Below are positions 1 through 11,770 of a DNA stretch of 64,000 nucleotides, piece by piece (position 1 is the first letter of the stretch; the number at the start of each line of letters is the position of its first letter). Source of the DNA: Cordylochernes scorpioides (taxonomy: Eukaryota; Arthropoda; Arachnida; Pseudoscorpiones; Chernetidae); contig CP092875.1 in the NCBI GenBank assembly GCA_030710605.1, positions 67,904,754 to 67,968,753 on the forward strand. Direction: 5' to 3'. Made by a program: the position numbers and the translations under genes. A model generated the notes under the pieces. The model had not been told where the DNA came from. It saw nothing but the letters and a program-made list of their open reading frames with translations, and made no database searches.

Positions 1-294
1 TCCACGACAAGAAAATATAAATGTAATAAAATATTGAAAAGTAAATATCATATACACAATATAAAAATAAATAAATATTTATAGATTCTTTCCACAACAT
101 ATCCATAAATCCTGCAAATATATCCATGATTTATGCTAAGTTTTGTATTCTGAACATATTTTGTTATTTATCCTCATTTACTTATTCACATATGCGCCAT
201 TTCTGAATCATTGTAATCTATTTATGAAAATATTGTATTTCTCTATCATTTAAAGTTTTGAATATATCTATTCAATATAAGATGAATTATATTT

Positions 295-1860
295 TCTATT
301 TCTGAAAGTATGGTATTTGCTTATTTTTGAAAGTATGATATTTGTTCATATCTGAAAGTAGTAATTTTTGTTTTTATATCCAAAAGCATTGAAATTGTTT
401 ATTTATGAAAGTATTATATTTGTTTATTTATGAAAGTATTACATTTGCTTATTTATGTAAGTATTATATTTGTTTATTTATGAAAGTATTATATTTGTTT
501 ATTTATAAAAGTATGGTATTTGTTTATAACTGAAAGTATGGTGCTTGTTCATATCTGAAAGCATTTAAATTGTTTATATCTAAGGTATTGTATTTGTTTA
601 TATATCTAAAAGTACTGAAATTGTTTATTTATGAAAGTATTGTATTTGCTTATTTTTGAAAGTATTGTATTTGCTTATTTTTGAAAGTATGGTATTTGTT
701 TATATCTAAAAAAAATATATTCGTTTATATATGCAAGTATGGTATTTGTTTATATCTGAAAGTAGTAATTTTTGTTTTTATATCCAAAAGCATTGAAATT
801 GTTCATTAATGAAATTATTATATTTGTTTATTTATTAAAGAGTATTATATTTGTTTATTTATAAAGTATGGTATTTGTTTATATCTGAAAGTATGGGGTT
901 TGTTCATATCTGAAAGCATTGAAATTGTCTATATCTGAAAGTATTGTATTTGTTTTTTATATCTGAAAGCATTCAAAGTGTTTATATCTGAAAGTATTGT
1001 ATTTGTTTATTTATTAAAGTATGGCATTTGTTTTTATATCTGAAAGCATTGAAGTGTTTATATCTGAAAGCATTGAAAGTGTCTATATCTGAAAGTATGG
1101 TATTTGTTTATATATTAAGATCTTTTATTTGTTTATATCAAAGTTTTTTATTTGTCTTTATCGGGAAGTTTTGTACTTTTGCATATTCTATAAAGTGTTA
1201 TAATTATTTTCTGTTTAAGTATTATTTTTCATCTATTTTTGTTAAAGCATTATATATATATCAATTTATTGGAGTATTTTCTGTCTATTTCTGAAATATT
1301 GTATTTGTCTATTTCCAAATGTATTAGGCCTTTTCTTAAATAATATATATATCTCTTTTTGAAAGTATTCTATTTTTCTATATCTGAAAGTATTATTTTG
1401 TTTATTTATCTAAGTATAATTCACTCATATGTTTTTGAAAATATTGTATTTGTCTGATTCTGAAATCATTTAATTTCTATTTTCCTGAAGGTATTATATT
1501 ATTCGAGAGATTTCTCAGGATGTATTGTATTCACATATATTTCAGAAAATATTGTATATATTTTTTCAGGAAGTGTATTGCATTTGCTATTATACTGGAA
1601 ATATATTTTGTTCATCTATTTCTGAAAGTATTGGATATATATAGAGAAAGGGAGTATTGTATTTCCAATTATATAATCTGAAAAAGTATTTTATTTTTCT
1701 ATTTCTAAATCTTATGCATTTATTTATTTATGGAAGTATATTATATTTGTATATTCAGGAAAACCAATGTGATAATGTATATCTAAAAATATTGATATAT
1801 CTCTGAGAGTATTTTGTATCTGTCTATTTTTCTGAAAGTATTCTATCTTCATCTCAACTT
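295..1860 (+). repeat. AT-rich minisatellite A, unit 1 copy
   Basis: Dozens of degenerate head-to-tail copies of a 25-30 base unit close to GAAAGTATTGTATTTGTTTA followed by TATCT. Spacing varies because single bases and half units are gained or lost. The open reading frame at 1028-1294 only reads through the repeat and is not a gene. Related arrays lie in the same place in units 2 and 3. Confidence 0.85.
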
Positions 1861-4800
1861 CTTACCTTGTTTGAATACAACTTTTGTTTGAAAATTTAAA
1901 TAATTTCTGTTAAATATATTTTTCCATATTATGAATTAATATTTTTCTCTTTTTTTATATAATTTTATTTATATAGTTTTTAAATTAAAATTCAAAAGTA
2001 TCATGAAATATTCAATCTACGTATATTGTCTCAAAAATTGTGTGTATAATTTATTCAAGTTCCCTTTTTCTCTTTAACCTTTAAAATTTTATAAATTACA
2101 TTATTAGTATTTGTATATATATATGCTATTATATTTGTTTTCTGTAAATATTTATATTTATAAATAAACATTGGTTTAAATAACGAATTTAGTATTCTTT
2201 TGTGTATAAACCAATATTATTATCTTTCAATACTTATTTTATTTTAATATTTTAATTTTTAAATCTCTCAAGAGAGAATCTTATGAGAGTCTAAAATTCA
2301 TTAAAAATGGAATTGTGAATGATAATAAATTTTGTATTCATATTTTAACATACTGTCAGACCACACCTTAAAAGCCTGAAAAATTAGCACCTAGGTTTAA
2401 TCAGATTACAATGAATATTCATAAGATTCCAGACATCTATGCAGATAGAATGTATGTTAAATTTTAAAATATGCAGAAATATAACAAACAAACAAAAGAA
2501 ATAAACCATTGCACAAATAAAATTAAAGACTATATGAGAAGATAACGGTTTAAAATAATCAGAGAAAACGTGCTAAAAGAACAAAGATAAAGCAAGCAAA
2601 CGATGGAAAATAAAAGAAAGTGGTAAAAACAAATGAATAATTTATGTCTGAAAATATATTTTAAAAAACGTAAAAATAATTAATTTAACAAGAAGAAAGG
2701 TATAAATAAACATGCAGAAATTTATATTCTTCATAGTTCAAAATAATTACCATTTCCTTCGTGTTTAATTAAATATATATTGATGCTCAAACATCCAATA
2801 AAAATAATAGCATCATAATCGCGAGTAAGAAAGTAGAAACTTAAAAGGTTCGCTGAACATAAGAAATTCACACTTTCAGCTACCAATGTAAAATAGATTT
2901 TAGATAAAATAGATAAAATCACAAAGGAAGACATTATAAATATTGAACTTTATTTTATATGAAGCTAATCGCTATCAAGTTTAAATGTTATTTAATTTGT
3001 TCATACACATCCAATATATTAAGAATTTTCCAACAGAGGAATATAGAGAGACCTGAAAGCATTATTTTCTCACACAAACCTTTGTTTTCCTTTATATTCA
3101 ATAAATGCAACTCCTTATAATAGTTTTTTTTTTATTTCAACTAAGAAAATTATTTTGAGTATTTCGATTAATAAAACAGCAATGTTTGTGCTAGTTTCCA
3201 AGTTTTCCAAATTGCACCAAATACATATATTTAGAGCGACAGATGCTTTTGTGTGTGTTTGGAATATATATAATCTGGAATATTTTCATTATGGTTTATA
3301 TATATATGACATCATAATTGAATAACGCCAAATGACAATTGTAATATTGTAAAATTATTTTATGAATAAATTATTAATTTTGATTTTTATTTATAAAAAA
3401 TATGTCTGGTGTTTTAAAGGTTTTAATTGTTTTACAACTAAATTGATATTTCATTTTGATTTTCTTTTCCTCAAATTCTATACTCGATAAAATTCAAATC
3501 AATTAAAAGGTGAAGGCTCTGGAAGTATAATAATAAAGAATAACGAAAAGCTGCTAATAAAGCCATACGGAGAGAAAAGTTTCTACCTACTTATTTTTAT
3601 GTATGGTCAAACGATCATTATGCTACAGAATCGGCTGGGTCTACTTTCTTTTGAAAGAAAAATGCTAATTATCTTCTATGGTATATACCTGACCACATCA
3701 TGGCTACATTGGTATCAGATATTTTGTACACTGGCAATGTTAGGTGGATTTAAATAATTTATTAAATTTCAGACTTCTACGTTTCTAAGAAATTTATTAA
3801 AATCAATCTGTAGTCTGAAATTTTGTCAGCTTGCGATGCCTTTTTATTCGAAAAAAAAAAACAAAATATCAAACTTCTAGACACTATTTGAGTATGTTAT
3901 AAATTTAACACAATAAATTTGGTCAGACAGACAGACAGAAGCTAGTTATATATGCTTTTAAAAACGCATTGAAATATTGCAGCAAATGTCAGAGGGGCAA
4001 AGAGTGTGAATTGATTTTGAGATGGTAGAACAAATAACTGCAGGTTTTCAGTAAAATTTATGAATTATTTTAATATAAGGCCATTTTTTCTCTGCATTAG
4101 AGGATCTCATTTTTATAGAAAAAAAAAGGTTTTAGTGAAATGTGTGAATATTTGGATTTTATCAAATCGACACCTTTTAGGTTTATTTATTGTTTTGAGA
4201 TTCCTTGATTCTCAACAATTTATTTTTAACTCGTTAAAATAAGAGACACTTGCTATTGAGATAAGAATGTCCCTTTGATGTTTCGACAAATTTAGTCTTT
4301 GTCAAGAAATTTAAAAATATTTTTATTCACCCAACCTATAAAGATATACATCGAAATAAAAAAAGCCTCTGTCCGATGTGTCTCCTATTCAAAGAAATAT
4401 GAATATGGCAAAGAAACCTCAATCTTCAAATTTTGTTATTCAGTTCTAGTAGAACTATGATAAGGCTTCAAACTGGCTGTTTATTTCTAGACCCGTTCAT
4501 AAAACGACTGATGATCTAAGATAAATATGTTAGCAGAAGGACCTTTTTCCCAGTTCCTTTAGATTGAAAGTTTACCTTAAAAATAACGATCCATAATTTC
4601 TTATTCAAAGTGTTGTATTATGCAGATTATAATTAATGGTCGTGATAACAATATTAACATTTGTACAACAGCAAAACAGTAGCAGTATAGTAATTGCTAA
4701 TTTACTCATTGAAAATAATTAATAGATTTTATCACATAAGGTAACCTAGTTGTTCTATTTGGTGTAGTGAGCTGTAAAATTCTGGATCATTCTCCCACGT

Positions 4801-5340
4801 TCCTACTGCGGTGAAACTCCAGTAAAAGAGAAGATGTCATAATATAAATCTACTCCGAGACCAAGGAGGCTGTGTTTTCCTACTAGACTCAGCGCGTCCA
4901 GCCCACATGTGAGTAATGTTCCTCCATATCTAGCTGGGACAATTGGAATAGACAACATGGGTGACATAGTTATCTTGAACTGAGAGTTCTAAGATATAGT
5001 TTACTCAATGTGAACGGAATTTGCAGCAGCCAGGAAATACTTTGATTTTTATCAAATGTTTAGTTTGGTCGACTGATAATTTAAAGAAATAAAATAATGC
5101 CAATATATTTCCAAGTAAAATATATATGACATTTTTACTGTAATACACTGATATATAGAGGTAAAAGTCACAAATATCACATTTAAATAGGCGAAAACCT
5201 TATTACTAAGTTATTGTCGTTTTGTCACAGAAGCCCTATTTATTTTCTTAAATGAAATAATAAATAGTTAACTTCAAGTTTTATCTTTTTTTTAACAGGA
5301 GTTATCTCTCTTTTAAAAATTAATATCCTCACAACAAAAT
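1861..5340 (+). other. AT-rich spacer without recognisable genes
   Basis: About 3.5 kb of AT-rich sequence that recurs in units 2 (about 28570-32960) and 3 (about 51790-59770). Short open frames here, such as 2731-2934 and 4060-4242, are not preserved between the copies, so I do not call genes. It serves as the reference empty site for several insertions: 3974 for copia 3, 4930 for the LINE fragment and 5350 for Tc1-like B. Confidence 0.7.
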
Positions 5341-7161
5341 TTCCATATATATTTCGGCCGTGGATTCAGCCTAGCCATTTTACAAATAAAAATATCTTTG
5401 TAAATTTCTGAAGATATCATGAATCCTTCGAAAATATTTTGAAATAGAAGATTAGCCTGAAACCATTATCTTGTTCACCTCTTGTTTTCATTCGCTGCGT
5501 TTTTAAAAAACCTTTTCTTTGTTAATTTTCTTTTCTATTTTGCAAATATTCACTCGGAGAGAACCTGGACGTTGCTTCAGCCATTAAGGTAGAATTATAT
5601 ATATGGGTATCATATTCTTTGGTAAATTATAATTTCGTATTTCTCATGAACTTTGCTACTATACAAATTTCAAACGCATTTGATTATTAAATAGGCTAAA
5701 TGTGTACAAAACACAGTTAGTACAAATAGCTTCAAACAATTTTACGACCCTTTATTAGATGTGTATTTAATATTATATATAAATGTCCCTTCTAATAACT
5801 AGCTTTGTTTTTAGGTTGGCTGCTCCTGATCTTCTCCTTCAGAGTGAAAGTGCAGCTCCTGAAGAGGAAGCTTGCCTAACTGCGGTAATACAGAATTTAC
5901 CTTTTTCCATTTCAACTAGATCAATGGTGTGCTTGAAAATGACGATTTTCAAAGGATTATCATATTGCTAGAGTTGGGTTCAGTCAAATATTCCGTGCTA
6001 ATGATATAAATTCCGAAGAAATCTAAACAGAGAGACAAATACTTCTAATTACCAAAGGTTTTCCTTTTTTTTGGAGCTAGTTATAATTTTACATTTTAGC
6101 AATGCATTTTTGAAAGGAATCAATTTCTTCCATTATATGAATGAATGTAAAAAATTATGGAGACAAGGCAAGGTTTTACACCATTCAAATACTTTAGGGA
6201 TTACATTATCTTGAAATCCACAGCATCATTCACAAGGATGTGAAATTGTAAAATATCCTTTTGAATTTGATGACCACATAACACTGGTAGAATATTGATT
6301 GTGTAAGTTATATATCAAACCATGGTTAAAATACAAGTTGTTGTTGTAGCCCTTTGACTTATATGGCCCCAAAATTCGTTTTGAAGAAGCCTTATTATTT
6401 TGGCGCCATTTGGTGGACCTTGGACGCTTACCTTCAGGGTAAACCTCTGCTTTTCATATAGAGGGAAGAGGTACAAAAATACCTTTTAAACTGTGCAGCA
6501 GTATTGTGATGACTATGGAAATATGGTGCAAATATGATCAAGTTGAAAGAGTCAATTTCAGCTCGAACTGCTATCAATGGATAATGTTGAAATCCCATGT
6601 CATGATCAGGAAGGGAGTGCAGGGGGAGTCAGTAGAATAGTATACTTAGAAACTCTCCTTTTTGAGGGTGTGGTCTCCACTCTGGAGGGGCGTGGGTGGG
6701 AGCCCTCCAGGAGGGGGGGTGGGATTGTATACCACCTCTTTCGCGACTCCCTTCCTGGATAAATAGCCTCTTAAGCCTCTTTTTGAGAACCAAATGCTAT
6801 TATTTCTTTCTATAATTACATAACACAGGACATACAGAGAAAGTAAGCCCCATAGCCTCAGAGGACTAGTCTGTGGCCTCCCCCTTGAACTCATAGATCC
6901 TTTGGCCTAGCTTGTGACCTTTCCATGGGCCCTATTGATTCGGTGGACTGGGACGTGTGCTGACTCTAAGCTGGCCATGATTTTCATCAACAGCATGCCA
7001 ACTGCTTGCTCTACTTTATCTTGTGGTATTCCAACATTTACGATGGGACTCTGAATAAATATACCTAATGAAGTACTGAACAAATTTGAGGGTTAAACCT
7101 TTTTTGTTGAATTAATTCTATCCCTATATAAATTAAACTAATTTTAGAGGTTCAATTGATA
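5341..7161 (+). other. Conserved block with GC-rich island, unit 1 copy
   Basis: Well conserved in units 2 (34402-36213) and 3 (about 59800-61598). It holds an island of nearly balanced base composition at about 6360-7080 inside AT-rich surroundings. A 62-codon frame at 5783-5971 stays open in all three units, but the differences among copies often change amino acids, so selection is not evident. Frames on the minus strand of the island (6646-6894, 35902-36135) are not open in every copy. I recognise no family. It may be a decayed element or exon captured before the array expanded. Confidence 0.5.
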
Positions 7162-7305
7162 CAGATTGGCCAATAAGTCCTGAACCCTTTTATTTTTGTT
7201 AAAAATTGAAAGGCAAACTAGATTAAAATAATTTTAGTTTTAATTTTAGTTTGCCTTTAAATTTTAATAAAAAATAAAAAGTTTCGGGTCTTATGGTCCA
7301 ACCTG
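7162..7305. mobile_element. 144-bp MITE with TA target site, unit 1
   Basis: Inverted ends start CAGATTGGCCAATAAGTCC and, on the other strand, CAGGTTGGACCATAAGACC. They continue to an inner pair AAAGGCAAACTA / TAGTTTGCCTTT around a short AT loop. Flanking TA dinucleotides at 7160-7161 and 7306-7307 fit Tc1/mariner-type integration. No coding capacity. Copies sit at the same place in all three units, so it inserted before the array expanded. Confidence 0.8.
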
Positions 7306-7349
7306 TATATTTGATTTAAATATAAATAAATATTTATAAATTTACTCCC

Positions 7350-7525
7350 AATGCGCTTCTTTTAAATATCATCAAATATTATCTCTACAGACCTTACTGC
7401 AATGATATGAGCTAATGAATGAGAGGGCTTGGCTCATCAGTAGTGAACCCTCTCATTCAATAACTCATATCATTTCAGTAAGGTCTGTAGAGATTATATT
7501 TGATGATATTTAAAAGAAGCGCATT
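7350..7525. mobile_element. 176-bp hairpin MITE, unit 1
   Basis: Two arms of about 75 bases pair almost perfectly, from AATGCGCTTCTTTTAAATAT to the complementary end at 7525. The centre is a small hairpin GAGAGGG / CCCTCTC with a loop that reads CTACTGATGAGCC on the minus strand. The flanks resemble ATAAATRAATA on both sides. Unit 3 (near 61755) has an unoccupied ATAAATGAATA, so this is an insertion shared by units 1 and 2 only. Confidence 0.75.
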
Positions 7526-7587
7526 GCCAGTAAATTTATTTGTGTAAAATTTTAACGATAGATGGCATTTAAATTTAATTTACTAAT

Positions 7588-8092
7588 AAATGAATATCTT
7601 CAACTTTTTATATTTTTTCAGCATTTCCAACCACTTTTATATTTTACCCCTCTGTCCAGATATATTTAAATTTTATTCATTAATATTGAATTATTTTCTA
7701 TTATTTATTGAGAATGGAGTACACGCTCCACGCTCTTTAAAATATTAGTCTACTCAGAATTTAAATACAAAGTAAACACAATTGAAAATAATTAATTAAA
7801 AGGGCATATATTAGATCAAAATATATGCCTTTTTAATTAAATATTTATTAAGGGATAGCTTTATTTTCGAAACAATAGCAAATATATTTATATAAAAAGA
7901 ACATACCTCGATATGTTAAAGAAAAAAATGTTTTTTTTTCTTTAACAAATCAAGGTAGGCTTTTTTATATAAATATATAAAATTCTGATCGTTTTTTGAC
8001 ACGAAATAGCATATACGAGTAGAGTTTTCCTGAAGAGGGCAAGTGGCTGAAACGTTGAAAATTAAATATAAAAAGATTGGAGATATTCATTT
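7588..8092. mobile_element. PLE-like element with inverted ends, unit 1
   Basis: The start (AAATGAATATCTTCAACTTT) is matched by an inverted copy ending at 8092 (the complement of AAATGAATATCTCCAATCTT). The inverted similarity continues inward into a CTGAAGA...GAAACGTT motif at 8030-8057, intact on the right and decayed on the left. Two inner hairpins are present: GGCATATATT/ATATATGCC near 7803-7831, and a long one at about 7890-7975. No reverse transcriptase is encoded. Inverted terminal segments with a hammerhead-like motif are typical of Penelope-like elements. The family assignment is inference. Confidence 0.55.
8030..8057 (+). ncRNA. Hammerhead-like motif, unit 1
   Basis: CTGAAGA at 8030-8036 matches the hammerhead core CUGANGA. 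After 12 bases comes GAAAC (8049-8053), then GTT. The segment ACGT spanning GAAAC/GTT is self-complementary, as in hammerheads thought to act as dimers through a very short stem III. The stem II region is poorly paired (GC/GC only), so this copy is probably inactive. The same motif lies at 37080-37107 and 62170-62197. Confidence 0.4.
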
Positions 8093-8199
8093 ATGATTTT
8101 AATTATATGACTCAACTACAAAAATAGATTCTCCATAATATACATATTGGTTACACTTCCTTAACCTTTCTGTTTGTGAATATTGTGACCCGTGTGATT

Positions 8200-9130
8200 C
8201 TGAAGTTGTCTGTCCCAATATCTACGTTACATTTTGGTGGTAGATGCTGGGTATATTAGGGAAAACAGACTGAAGATCGCCGAGAAAACTTTGTGGCCAT
8301 GACTGCTATGATCGACATTTTTAGAGACTGGCTCAAGGGTTTCATCGCCGTTTCAAAGCCAAGAGTTTCCTCCAAGATGACCATGTCCCTATAGCCTTTC
8401 GTAGGTGTACAACATCGTTGATCTGAATAATCTGATTCTGCTCTTTGTTAGTTTTATTTCTACAAGTCTGCAAGATGACAAAACTCCCGTCCGGCCACCA
8501 GACCTGCTGTCTTCCTTACGCGGTCTCAAGTCTAAAGAGCCTTCCCTTGAAATGTTCGTGTTGAAGGATGCTCAACGCTTGCTGCGCTCCTGGAACCTCT
8601 ACTAGCTTCTACTACAGGTCATCAACTTCCGGGTGGTGCACGAGGTAAAAAATGTCGTCCTGCGAATTCAACAATGACCCTCACACACATCCACAGCCTG
8701 TTCGCGGGAAGGAATCTGGATTCAGCTTTTCCTACAAATATATTCTTCAAAGCTGAGGGCGTGATTGGACATTCCCTTCATTTGTGTGGCCTCCGCTTAA
8801 TCTCCTCAGCCGACCTACGCCTCAATAACTTTTCCGGACACTACATGCCACGACATACTGAACAATCTTCCTCGAGGTCTGCCAACTATGCGATAGATCG
8901 CTTATGAACAGTATATGGAGTTGCCGCTACCTTCAACCATCCCAAGATGTTTACTTCTCACAAAGTGTTTCTGGAGGCCAACTGGTCGTTCTCATCGGTT
9001 TCGACTTCAAAAGAAGTTCACAAGATCCGCCTCTTGTTATGAAGAGATTTTAACCAATCTATCTCCCTGTATTTATATTATATATTATTTAACTTTTCTA
9101 TCGAGGCTATTCTGTGAAATAAAATTATAA
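8200..9130 (+). mobile_element. Gypsy-like LTR fragment and downstream block, unit 1
   Basis: CCGTGTGATTCTGAAGTTGT up to CTACGTTACA (8200-8234) matches the end of the LTRs at 15174-15850. It is followed at once by TTTTGGTGGTAGATGCTGGG, which resembles the TGGTG-type primer binding site of Ty3/gypsy elements. The next 800 bases have balanced base composition with short open frames (8405-8605, 8674-8907, 8915-9130). The first is open in all three units, the second only in units 1 and 2. I do not recognise their products. The gypsy origin of the first 150 bases is well supported; for the rest it is inference. Confidence 0.5.
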
Positions 9131-9360
9131 TAAAACAATTATTTTTTTCAATTTCATTCTGGTAGCAACTTATTTTATATTAGATATCACACAAACAATT
9201 TATCATATTTAAAAACTATTTCTTTAAAAATGTTTTTTCAATAAAATGGATATATTTATTAATGTCTTCTTTGAATCCTTCTAAATATTAGTTTAACTAT
9301 ATAGAGATAGAATTAAATCAATAACACTTTTTAAAATGTGAATTTATTATCATTATTATT

Positions 9361-10915
9361 TCAATTTCATTTGACCCCCAATACACTCTTGATATTGGGG
9401 TATGTTATTCCTTTTGTTCTAGATCCCCAATATACACTTGATATTGGAGTTCGTTACTCCTTTTTGGTCCAGATCTCCAATATAACTTTGATATTGGGGT
9501 TTGTTATTCCTTATTGTTCTAGATCTTCAATATAATCTTAATATTGGAGTTTGTTATTTCTTTTTGTTCTAGATCCCCAATATACCCTTGATATTGGGGT
9601 TTGTTTTTCCTTATTGTTCTATATCTCCAATATAATCTTGATATTGGAGTTTGTTATTTCTTTTGTTCTAGATCCCCAATATACCCTTGATATTGTGGTT
9701 TGTTATTGCTTTTTGGACTAGATCTCCAATATACTCTTGATATTGAGGGTTGTTATTCCTTTTTGTTCTAGATCTCCAATATACTCTAGATATTGGAGTT
9801 TGTTACTCCTTTTTGGTCTAGATCTCCAATATACCCTTGATATTGGGGTTTGTTTTTCCTTATTGTTCTATATCTCCAATATAATCTTGATATTGGAGTT
9901 TGTTATTTCTTTTTGTTCTAGATCCTCAATATACCCTTAATTTAGGGGTTGTTATTCCTTTTTGTTCTAGATCTCCAATATACCCTTGATATTGGGGGTT
10001 GTTATTCCTTTTTGTTCTAGATCTCCAATATAACCTTGATATTGGAGTTTGTTATTCCTTTTTGCTATTGATCCACAATTTACCCTTGATATTGTGGTTT
10101 GTTATTCTTTTTTTGGACTAGATCACCAATATATTCTTGATATTGGAGTTTGTTATTCCTTTTTGTCCGGATCTCCAATATACTCTTGATATAGGGGTTT
10201 GTTATTCCTTTTTGTTCTAGATCCCCAATATACCCTTGATATTGGAGATTGTTATTCCTTTTTGCTCTATATCCCCAATATACTCTTGATATTGGGGGTT
10301 TTTATTCATTATTTTTCTAGATCTCCAATATACTCTTGATATTGGAGTTCGTTACTCCTTTTTGGTCTAGATCTCCAATATACCCTTGATATTGTGGTTT
10401 GTTTTTCCTTTTTGGACTAGATCTCCAATATACTCTTGATATTGGAAATTTCTTATTCCTTTTTGGGGTCCAGATCTCCAATATACTCTTAATATTGGGA
10501 TTTGTTATTCCTTTTGTTCTAGATCCCCAATAAACCCTTGATATTGGGGTTTGTTATTCCTTTTTGTTCTAGATCTCCAATATATTCTTTATATTGGTGT
10601 TTTATTATTCCTTTTTGGTCCAGATTTCCAATATACCCTTGATATTGGAATTGGTTATTCCGTTTTGTTCTATATCTACAATATACTCTTGATATTGGAG
10701 TTTCTTATTCCTTTTTGGGGTCCAGATCTCCAATATTCTCTTAATATTGGGGTTTGTTATTCCTTTTGTTCTAGATCCCCAATAAACCCTTGATATTGGG
10801 GTTCGTTATTCCTTTTTGTTCTAGATCTCCAATATATTCTTGATATTGGAGTTTATTATTCCTTTTTGGTCCAGATTTCCAATATACTTCTGATATTGGA
10901 GTTTGTTATTCCTTT
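9361..10915 (+). repeat. Palindromic 50-bp minisatellite B, unit 1
   Basis: About 31 head-to-tail copies of a unit of roughly 50 bases. The consensus reads GTTATTCCTTTTTGTTCTAG, then ATCTCCAATATACTCTTG, then ATATTGGAGTTT. Each unit carries an inverted repeat CTCCAATAT / ATATTGGAG around a 7-base loop, and most have an AGATCT site at the left edge of the stem. Variants of the stem include CCCC/GGGG, CCAC/GTGG and TTCC/GGAA. The open frames at 9338-9535, 9737-9940 and 10551-10793 only read through this repeat and are not genes. Confidence 0.9.
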
Positions 10916-11770
10916 TTTTTAAGCTGAAATGCTTAATTTTTCAGAAAATATTTCTGAATTTCTTCTATTTCAAACTCCAAATATCTTTCCTCTACTCTCT
11001 CGGTTTCTCTTTTGCTCGGTCTTCTATCCATTTGTGTCGCTAGTAATGATGATAAATTCACATTTTTATACACACAGGGAGTAATTTTAAATTTATTTTT
11101 TATAATTATATTTGTTCAGTACTAAATCTCCTTTTAATTATTCAGAGTCTCTACAACCAATGTAGGGTATACCCTGAGATAAGGTAGAGCTGGCACTTGG
11201 CATTTTGTTGTTTCAATAGCTGGCTGAAGGGTTGGCCACTGACTGGGCTACTGGATCGCGGGGCTCGGGTTAGGTCATAGGCTAGGTAATTGAATCTATG
11301 TGGTTCAGGGGATGGCCACAGACTGGTCCACTGGATGGGGCTATGGGGCTGACTTGGATTGATAATCCCTTCCTTTGTCTTAAAGTACATTTCTGAAACC
11401 TACACATATAATTGAACCACTATTTGTTGACTACGCGTCTATACTAGAAATATATTTCTTGTTCAAAACCTTGTAATTATTTCATTGTTTCGATAAAAAT
11501 ATATTTATGTAGTTGCCAAAAACCTTAAATAACAAATTGGAAATACCCGACATATTAGCTCATTACTGTTAGAGAATTTTTACCTAGAATTATATATAAT
11601 TTTTTCAACAGATGTACAATTGTTATCCTGATAAAATGAGAGAAAATGGAAGAGATTTTTTTCATTTTAAAATCAAATCATCATTAATATCACATACTAA
11701 GAGGATATTTATTCTTGGTATTAATGTCAAGGTCATATCTTATATAAAATTTTAAAGGTGACGAATAAAT
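10916..11770 (+). other. AT-rich segment with GC-rich island, unit 1
   Basis: An island at about 11150-11370 has imperfect internal duplication: GGTTGGCCACTGACTGGGCT and, about 85 bases on, GGATGGCCACAGACTGGTCC. A frame of 79 codons is open on the minus strand (11151-11390). Its counterpart in unit 2 (39969-40217) is also open but differs at many residues. No domain is recognisable. It is probably a decayed repeat and not a gene. Confidence 0.5.

Noticed and set aside
1028-1294. 88-codon open frame rich in Y, F and L
   Set aside because: It lies within minisatellite A; the amino-acid pattern follows the DNA repeat, and neither unit 2 nor unit 3 preserves the frame.
7430-7470. CTGATGAG on the minus strand in the loop of the hairpin MITE as a hammerhead core
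   Set aside because: No GAAA follows at a workable distance; the pairing GAGAGGG/CCCTCTC simply closes a hairpin loop.
9338-10793. Frames with repeated LDIGVCYSF-like peptides
   Set aside because: They are the translation of the 50-bp minisatellite; frames shift between copies and between units.
9361-10915. Regular array resembling a CRISPR
   Set aside because: Repeat and spacer are both nearly constant, there are no unique spacers and no cas genes, and the genome is eukaryotic. It is a minisatellite.
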